Source of the DNA: an uncultured Ruminococcus sp.
GTDB taxonomy: Bacteria > Bacillota > Clostridia > Oscillospirales > Acutalibacteraceae
Direction: 5' to 3'
Assembly: GCA_902794395.1 (NCBI GenBank)
Contig: CADBHB010000005.1
Span: 62,001-126,000, forward strand
DNA length: 64,000 nt
Positions 58,671-64,000 of this stretch are shown in pieces (position 1 is the first letter of the stretch; every line of letters starts with the position of its first letter). The notes under the pieces were generated by a model. It saw only the letters and a program-made list of their open reading frames with translations. It searched no databases and was not told the origin of the DNA. The position numbers and the translations under genes were made by a program.

Positions 58671-61600
58671 TTAGTTGCCGGTTCTTGTGGCTGTGTCATA
58701 AATAGTAAAGTATGTGGGTGTAGAGCAGAGATACGCCGTATTGCCAACCATGATGTAAGAAATAGCTCTGTAAGCATAATTCCTCATGCCGGAATCATTA
58801 ACTTCACTGCCTGAAGTTGCCTGTGTGGTGTTGTTAATGGTGTAGAACCACTGCAGACGGTTGAAGTTATCAACAGCGGTATCAAAGCCCATCAATAATG
58901 TAGTTGAGCCTGTTGCAGGAGTTCCGCCAAGCGTTGCCTGATAATTTGCCGCACTGCAGTTAGATGCTATTCTCTCATGATAGCAGCTGTGTCCGGTGCC
59001 GCCGGCATTTCTAACTGCAGTTGTGAGAGAAGAATTGCCTTCTAACGCAGTTTTGATTGCAGTCCAACTGTTGTCGCTCTTATACTTATCCGCATAATAG
59101 GTCGCACCGGTAATCTTGGTTGTGCCGACTGAATCCAGCTCATCCAAACGCTCGACAATCATACCGACCTTGATATCTGCTCCGTTGTTGGCGGCATTTG
59201 GAACAAGGTTGAGGTTCAGACCGTTGTAATTGTATGTGATGGCGAAATCTGTGAAGATTTTGTCGCCCGCATACAAATCTGTCTGACCTGTTACGCTGTG
59301 ATAGCTGCCGCTTGCGCCTGTTCCCTTCCACTGGTTACGGGAATCATCAAGGTATGTGATAGATGCTGAAATATCATTCTGAGTGGATGAAGCATATGTC
59401 TGCTCGGTATCGGACGCATAAACCGGTTTTACAATGTAATTGTCATAACCGCTGAAGTTGAAGCGTCTGTTGTAACAGCTTGCAACAAAGTCGCCCTTGG
59501 TGTTGTAAATATCCCAGCGGGTAAAGTACTTCTTAACGCCGGTACCTTCAATCATACCGTCTTTATCACGACCTACACTGTAAACACAGTACTGTCCGTT
59601 GAATACGGGAGTATTGGAAGAATTACCATTATTATCAACATAATTACCAAAATCATCCGTAACATAAGAGAAGAAGTAAATTTTATAACCATACTGTCCC
59701 TTTGCTCCGCCTGAGGTATCTTCAACGGCAAAATGGTAGGTTGTTGTTTTATCTGTACCTGCATACTTGATCTTAGTAAAGTTTACACTGTCACTGGCGG
59801 TAAGGACTTTATACGTGCCCGGATTTTGCGGAACATCATCCTGAGACAAATAATATGTTGTGTTGCCAACCTTAAAACTTTTACCGGTATAATATCTTAT
59901 ATTATCTGTCAGCTTGTAATGATAATCATTATCACCAAGATTTGTCATCAGATACGGAGCTGCTTCCATCAAGGGAAGGCTGCTTGCCTGAATATCGTCA
60001 CTGCCGGTATGATTCTCATCATCATATGTGAACAGACTATATGCCTTTGTGCTAAGCGTAACGCTCTCATTACCGGAATCATAGAGGTAGCTGGTTCCTG
60101 ATTTTGTACCGCTGCTATTATAAACATCGGTATCTTTTACAGTGTATCCCTGAGCCTTTTCGTTGTACTTATACGGAAGAACAAACTCAGCCGTTACCTT
60201 GTCGTTAACCGTTTTAGACGCATAGACATGTGCGGTCATCCTGTAGGTATTGCTGCCCTGATCGGTTGCAACGTTGTTTTCCATTGCGTTTGCGCCTACG
60301 TTACCGGTTCCGGAAGCAGCCGGAACAGCGGTAGTAGTGTAGTTCCAGTTAATCTGCTGACGGAAGGTCTTCTCATAAGGCGTTTTGTTGATGATGAAGT
60401 CCGTGTTCAACTTCGCTGTATTCTTTGAGCCTGTAGTGTTCGCGGAAAACTCGCTGTCATTTGCAAATGTTCCTGTCACTGTGTAACTCTGTTCACCCCA
60501 GAAGCGGCTGTTGTAAGTGTAGGTGATCTCATACTTATAGGTATAGGTCGGCTTTTGCAGATGAGATACATAACGCAGCGAGGTTACACCGGAATCGAGG
60601 ATCTCCTGAACGGTGAACTGCTCGACCGTAGCGTTAGTTGCGCTTGTCTGAGATTCTCCTGTCCAGCTTGCGGGAGTTGCCGCAAAGTTACCGGAGCTTG
60701 AAACAATCTCTTTCATGTAACTCTCGTTGGTGGGAGTGGTGGTCAGGCTGATATCGATCGTGTATGCAGCATAATGGCTGTCGATCCACTTGGAGATATC
60801 GAGCTTTTCACCAACGGTGCTGTTGGTAAAGGTCTCGACATCCGTGCCACTGCCGTTTTTAACGGTAACGGTCACAGCAGGCGTACCGGTACCGGTATAG
60901 GTAGCGGTCTGCTCTACAACGTGCTGAACGGTGAGTGAGCCTGTCTGCGCGTCTACAAAGCGCGCGATATAAACATCGTTTGCAGACATCGGAGATTCAC
61001 CGATCTCATTTTCGGTGATCTCGTAGTATTTGCCGTTGCTGTAACGTACCCAGCCCGCGAACATATAGGAGCCGGAGGGAACAGCCTGGAAGGTAAACGA
61101 CTTCTTGCTGTCGGCAAATTGCTCACCCGAAGCGACCTTACCCATCAGGTTGGGGTTCGTGTTGGTGAAGTAAGCGGAGCAGCCGGTGTTGGTACCGATG
61201 TTTTTCTCACCGCCGACGCCTGTCTTTGTTGTATCGAACGGATCGTCGTTCCACGCGTTGCTTGATACAGAGTGGTCGGGAGCTTCGAGCAGAGTGTAGG
61301 AACCGTACTGGATCTTGATGTTTGCCGAGATCTTATCGGTCGTGTTGGAGTAGTACCACTTACCGTCGGAGCGGTTCGCCTTATCCTTGGAATCGTTCCA
61401 AATCTCTCTTTCGTAGGTAATCAGAGCGGGAACGCCGGTGTAGTAATCCTTAAGATGCTTATAGGTGTTTTCAAAACGGCTGTCTGTCATCAGCAAGCCG
61501 TGATCGCTGACAGGATACTTTGAAGCATTGTCCCAGGTATTGAGGTAAAGCTCGGAAGAAGAAATCAAACCGATAAACTTTCCTGCCGTGTCTTTGCTTC

Positions 61601-64000
61601 CGCTCGGAATAGAGCTCTGCGGCGCATACACTGCCCACAGGGTCGCGTACTCACCGACATAGGTGTCCTTGTAACCGGTGGAGACGATCAGCAGTTCTTT
61701 GTCTTGCGGATGTGAAGAATCATAGTCAGATTTCTGTGCGTCTGTCAGAAGGTTGCCGAATACGTCTACCTGACGTCCGAAGTAGTCGGTCACGATCTCA
61801 ACGCCGTTTTTACCGCTTGCAGCGTAGTAAGCAGCGTCTTTTGTGTGTTCTTGGCCCGATGTTCCGGCAAATTCGTAATTGAAATAGCCGTAGCCGTCAC
61901 CGAAGTTATCATTAGCTGTTTTGTACTTGAAGTCGAAGATGATGGTATCGGGGTTCTTCTCCTTGTACAGCTTGTAGAAGTCGTCGTAGTCGTAGGTCTG
62001 CGCGTGGTTTCTCGCGTTGCAGCGAATATCGATACTTCTGTGGAGCAGATCCCAATAAGCGTTGTGGAGTGTAAGACCCTTAACGGAAGCGCCGGAAGCG
62101 GTGCCGTCAACTGTGAGCGGGATCTCCATTTGATACTTACCGCCCCAGAGCAGCATGGGCTGACCGGGATATCCGCCGAAGGCGTTGTCCTTGTTGCTCT
62201 TGCCCTCATAGTAAGGATATACGCAGAGCATATTGCCCCAAGCGTTCTGTACGGTACCGTCGTAACCGTCGATATAGAAGGTCTTGCAGTTTTTGTTATC
62301 CTTCATGTAGTAGATTTGCAGCTCGTTGTTCGCGTCATGGTAGGTGGTGTTCACCGCGCGAACTGTCCAGATCTCCTCATAAACGCCGTCAGACTCCCAT
62401 TCGTTAATCTGATAGGTCACACCGTTGAAGGAATAGCCCTTGACGTAGTGAGTTTCTTTGAACGCTTTGTTGTCAAAGCTTCCCTGAGCCGAAGCATTAT
62501 CGGAAAGCGTGGTTTTGATCTTGACCTTTGCGCCTACCGGCACGTTGGTCATCTTTGTATAACCCGCGTCAGTTCCGCCGTAGCTTTCCCTTTGATAAGT
62601 TATGTCAAGATCATTTGCATCATTATAATCGGAGATCGATGTATAATGATTATTGTCAGCATCCGTATAATCAAAATATGTAGTATCGATCTCGGTAGTA
62701 GCGAGTCTTGCGAAACGGTTGAAGGTGTCGTCACGCAGACAAGCGTCTTTCGCGTAGATATCGACAACCTTGGTCTCGACAACGGGGGCAACGTAGTCGG
62801 TGTAATAGAATGCATATTCTGTCCAGTTATCTGATTCGCTGCTTTTATTCGTTCTTATCAAAACGCCGAAATGATTCAAAGATGAATCTTTATCATAGAC
62901 TTCGGCGCGATATGCACTACTTCTTTCGCTTTCCTTTGCTTTAAACAATGTTGTAGAACCTGATTTTATCTCAATCGAATCCTTTGAGCCCTGAGCAAAT
63001 GCAGAATCATTCACCTTATGGTGCGAACCAATACGATTTGATGCACTGGTTGATGAAGACAAAACCATGTGAATATTATTGTAACTCAAATAGTCTGTTA
63101 AATCAGCCCAGTAGAAATAGTTTGAAGAATCACTGTATTTTTTTTCAAGAGCGATTGCTGTTGAGTTATTAAAATTATCATTACTAGCAACCACTAAATA
63201 CTTTGACGTAGTTGTGCTCGATTCCGTAACGTTGGTAACAGCCGTATCCGTCGGCGGCCATGTGCCGCCACCGCTGCTGCTTGAATTCTCCTGCGTTACG
63301 GTCGTTTTTTCGGTTGAAGTGCTGAACGAGAACTTGACAGAGGTCGCGTTCGCCTTGATGACATAGGACTGGTTGCCGTCTTTGGGCCATGAGCCGCCGT
63401 CCCAGCCGTCGCTGTCGCCGTTTTTGACCACCTTGAAGTTGATGGTACCCGCCGGAATGTTGGTGGTAAAGGTCTTTTCATAAACACCCGAGCCGGAAGA
63501 AGTTTCCGTCAGCTCGTTATTGGAGGTCGTCCACACCGTTCCAAAGAAGTACGGCGTACCGTCGGAATACTGACCCGCGAGGAAGTATTTGTCGCCGGAG
63601 GTACATTCGATCGAGAAGTGGTTGTTGGTTTCATCAACGGTCAGCTTGTAGGTTCTGCCGGGCTGAATAATCAGCGAACCGCCGCCGTTGGTAGCCGCAA
63701 GATCCACAATATTCTGATCTGTTACGCCCGCAGAGGTGACCTTGTAGTCGCCGCCGATATAGTTGTAGTAAGTACCGCCGATCTGGAACGCCTTCTGCGT
63801 ATTGCCCTTGATACTCAAACCAATGTCGATCGTGTTGTGACCGTTAGTTGCAAGCGTTGCCGCGTCAACGGTGGTGAAGGTGATGGAATACACATTGGTG
63901 CCGCTCTCAGCCGTATTAATAGCTGCTTCCGAGTGATACGCTTTCCACCAGTCGGCATCCGAAGAAGAACCTCTGTCAAGCGTGTTCGCCACACCATTGA
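58671..64000 (-). CDS. Giant secreted beta-rich protein with carbohydrate-binding-like module, 5' end outside window
   Basis: At least 1776 codons; the frame stays open to the window edge, so the signal peptide is not visible. Near the visible start (about residues 120-235) is a starch-binding-like module: DGTPYFFGTVW, GSGVYEKTFTTNIPAGTINFKVV, DGWDGGSWP. A second part (about 600-830) contains CVYPYYEGKSNKD, WDLLHRSIDIRC and DFYKLYKEKNPD with unassigned fold. Near residue 970-1010 an InlB-like ending occurs (GYMFAGWVRYSNGKYY-type followed by MSANDVYIARF). The C-terminal third is repetitive, Thr/Ser/Asn/Tyr-rich. No dockerin, sortase motif or membrane anchor at the C-terminus. No catalytic motif recognised. 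Likely a surface or matrix protein. Confidence 0.75.
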   Translation of the reverse strand, partial: NGVANTLDRGSSSDADWWKAYHSEAAINTAESGTNVYSITFTTVDAATLATNGHNTIDIGLSIKGNTQKAFQIGGTYYNYIGGDYKVTSAGVTDQNIVDLAATNGGGSLIIQPGRTYKLTVDETNNHFSIECTSGDKYFLAGQYSDGTPYFFGTVWTTSNNELTETSSGSGVYEKTFTTNIPAGTINFKVVKNGDSDGWDGGSWPKDGNQSYVIKANATSVKFSFSTSTEKTTVTQENSSSSGGGTWPPTDTAVTNVTESSTTTSKYLVVASNDNFNNSTAIALEKKYSDSSNYFYWADLTDYLSYNNIHMVLSSSTSASNRIGSHHKVNDSAFAQGSKDSIEIKSGSTTLFKAKESERSSAYRAEVYDKDSSLNHFGVLIRTNKSSESDNWTEYAFYYTDYVAPVVETKVVDIYAKDACLRDDTFNRFARLATTEIDTTYFDYTDADNNHYTSISDYNDANDLDITYQRESYGGTDAGYTKMTNVPVGAKVKIKTTLSDNASAQGSFDNKAFKETHYVKGYSFNGVTYQINEWESDGVYEEIWTVRAVNTTYHDANNELQIYYMKDNKNCKTFYIDGYDGTVQNAWGNMLCVYPYYEGKSNKDNAFGGYPGQPMLLWGGKYQMEIPLTVDGTASGASVKGLTLHNAYWDLLHRSIDIRCNARNHAQTYDYDDFYKLYKEKNPDTIIFDFKYKTANDNFGDGYGYFNYEFAGTSGQEHTKDAAYYAASGKNGVEIVTDYFGRQVDVFGNLLTDAQKSDYDSSHPQDKELLIVSTGYKDTYVGEYATLWAVYAPQSSIPSGSKDTAGKFIGLISSSELYLNTWDNASKYPVSDHGLLMTDSRFENTYKHLKDYYTGVPALITYEREIWNDSKDKANRSDGKWYYSNTTDKISANIKIQYGSYTLLEAPDHSVSSNAWNDDPFDTTKTGVGGEKNIGTNTGCSAYFTNTNPNLMGKVASGEQFADSKKSFTFQAVPSGSYMFAGWVRYSNGKYYEITENEIGESPMSANDVYIARFVDAQTGSLTVQHVVEQTATYTGTGTPAVTVTVKNGSGTDVETFTNSTVGEKLDISKWIDSHYAAYTIDISLTTTPTNESYMKEIVSSSGNFAATPASWTGESQTSATNATVEQFTVQEILDSGVTSLRYVSHLQKPTYTYKYEITYTYNSRFWGEQSYTVTGTFANDSEFSANTTGSKNTAKLNTDFIINKTPYEKTFRQQINWNYTTTAVPAASGTGNVGANAMENNVATDQGSNTYRMTAHVYASKTVNDKVTAEFVLPYKYNEKAQGYTVKDTDVYNSSGTKSGTSYLYDSGNESVTLSTKAYSLFTYDDENHTGSDDIQASSLPLMEAAPYLMTNLGDNDYHYKLTDNIRYYTGKSFKVGNTTYYLSQDDVPQNPGTYKVLTASDSVNFTKIKYAGTDKTTTYHFAVEDTSGGAKGQYGYKIYFFSYVTDDFGNYVDNNGNSSNTPVFNGQYCVYSVGRDKDGMIEGTGVKKYFTRWDIYNTKGDFVASCYNRRFNFSGYDNYIVKPVYASDTEQTYASSTQNDISASITYLDDSRNQWKGTGASGSYHSVTGQTDLYAGDKIFTDFAITYNYNGLNLNLVPNAANNGADIKVGMIVERLDELDSVGTTKITGATYYADKYKSDNSWTAIKTALEGNSSLTTAVRNAGGTGHSCYHERIASNCSAANYQATLGGTPATGSTTLLMGFDTAVDNFNRLQWFYTINNTTQATSGSEVNDSGMRNYAYRAISYIMVGNTAYLCSTPTYFTIYDTATRTGN

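Overview
The window looks like chromosome of a Gram-positive, Ruminococcus-like member of the Clostridia (Oscillospiraceae). Five secreted proteins end in or contain type I dockerins, two type I pullulanases sit side by side, and spore-lineage families occur (YlmC/YmxH, a SpoIIM-like protein, a SleB-type hydrolase). Ribosome binding sites are strong GGAGG types and promoters are clear TTGACA/TATAAT types. Base composition appears a little above 50% GC by eye (not computed). Both edges cut genes: a C1 cysteine peptidase on the left and a very large secreted protein on the right.

Layout. 1-8.3 kb: truncated papain-like peptidase, an amidohydrolase, a 1663-residue subtilisin/dockerin/HAD-phosphatase fusion, and a membrane protein. 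8.4-12.4 kb: a dockerin protein with InlB-like repeats, a SnoaL-like/LytTR regulator with a small partner, and tRNA-Ser(CGA). 12.6-26.7 kb: a tightly coupled five-gene operon on the minus strand. In transcription order it encodes a three-module NRPS ending in a reductase domain, a MATE transporter fused to an ATPase-like domain, a triosephosphate-isomerase-like protein without the catalytic residues, a STAS anti-sigma-factor antagonist, and a membrane-bound SpoIIE/PP2C phosphatase fused to an RsbW-like ATPase. 26.8-28.7 kb: tsf and rpsB. 28.7-33.9 kb: a large dockerin surface protein, a cell wall hydrolase, a YlmC/YmxH protein. 33.9-38.6 kb: DegV, a four-gene membrane-protein operon, proC. 38.6-45.1 kb: an operon of DUF5685, DnaJ-like, membrane protein and a 1440-residue multi-Ig lysozyme. 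45.2-50.8 kb: HAD-IB phosphatase, Cys-containing clostridial protein, serine hydrolase, PcrA-type helicase, DUF4358 lipoprotein. 51-58.4 kb: two pullulanases and an LRR-dockerin protein. 58.5-64 kb: a 45-residue Gly-rich peptide gene behind a giant secreted protein.

How they fit together. The surface set (dockerin pullulanase, membrane-anchored pullulanase, dockerin protease, dockerin LRR/InlB-type proteins) suits a starch-using gut or rumen bacterium that builds a cohesin-dockerin complex; no cohesin is present here. The most interesting unit is the NRPS operon. The first adenylation domain lacks the Asp that holds an alpha-amino group and the last domain is a reductase, so an N-acyl dipeptide aldehyde is the simplest predicted product. 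This architecture resembles the gut NRPS aldehyde (protease inhibitor) pathway I recall from Ruminococcus bromii (ruminopeptin); I could not check identity. Less expected is the partner-switching regulatory cassette with two likely pseudoenzymes (isomerase-like and MATE-fused ATPase) and no sigma factor, translationally coupled to the synthetase.
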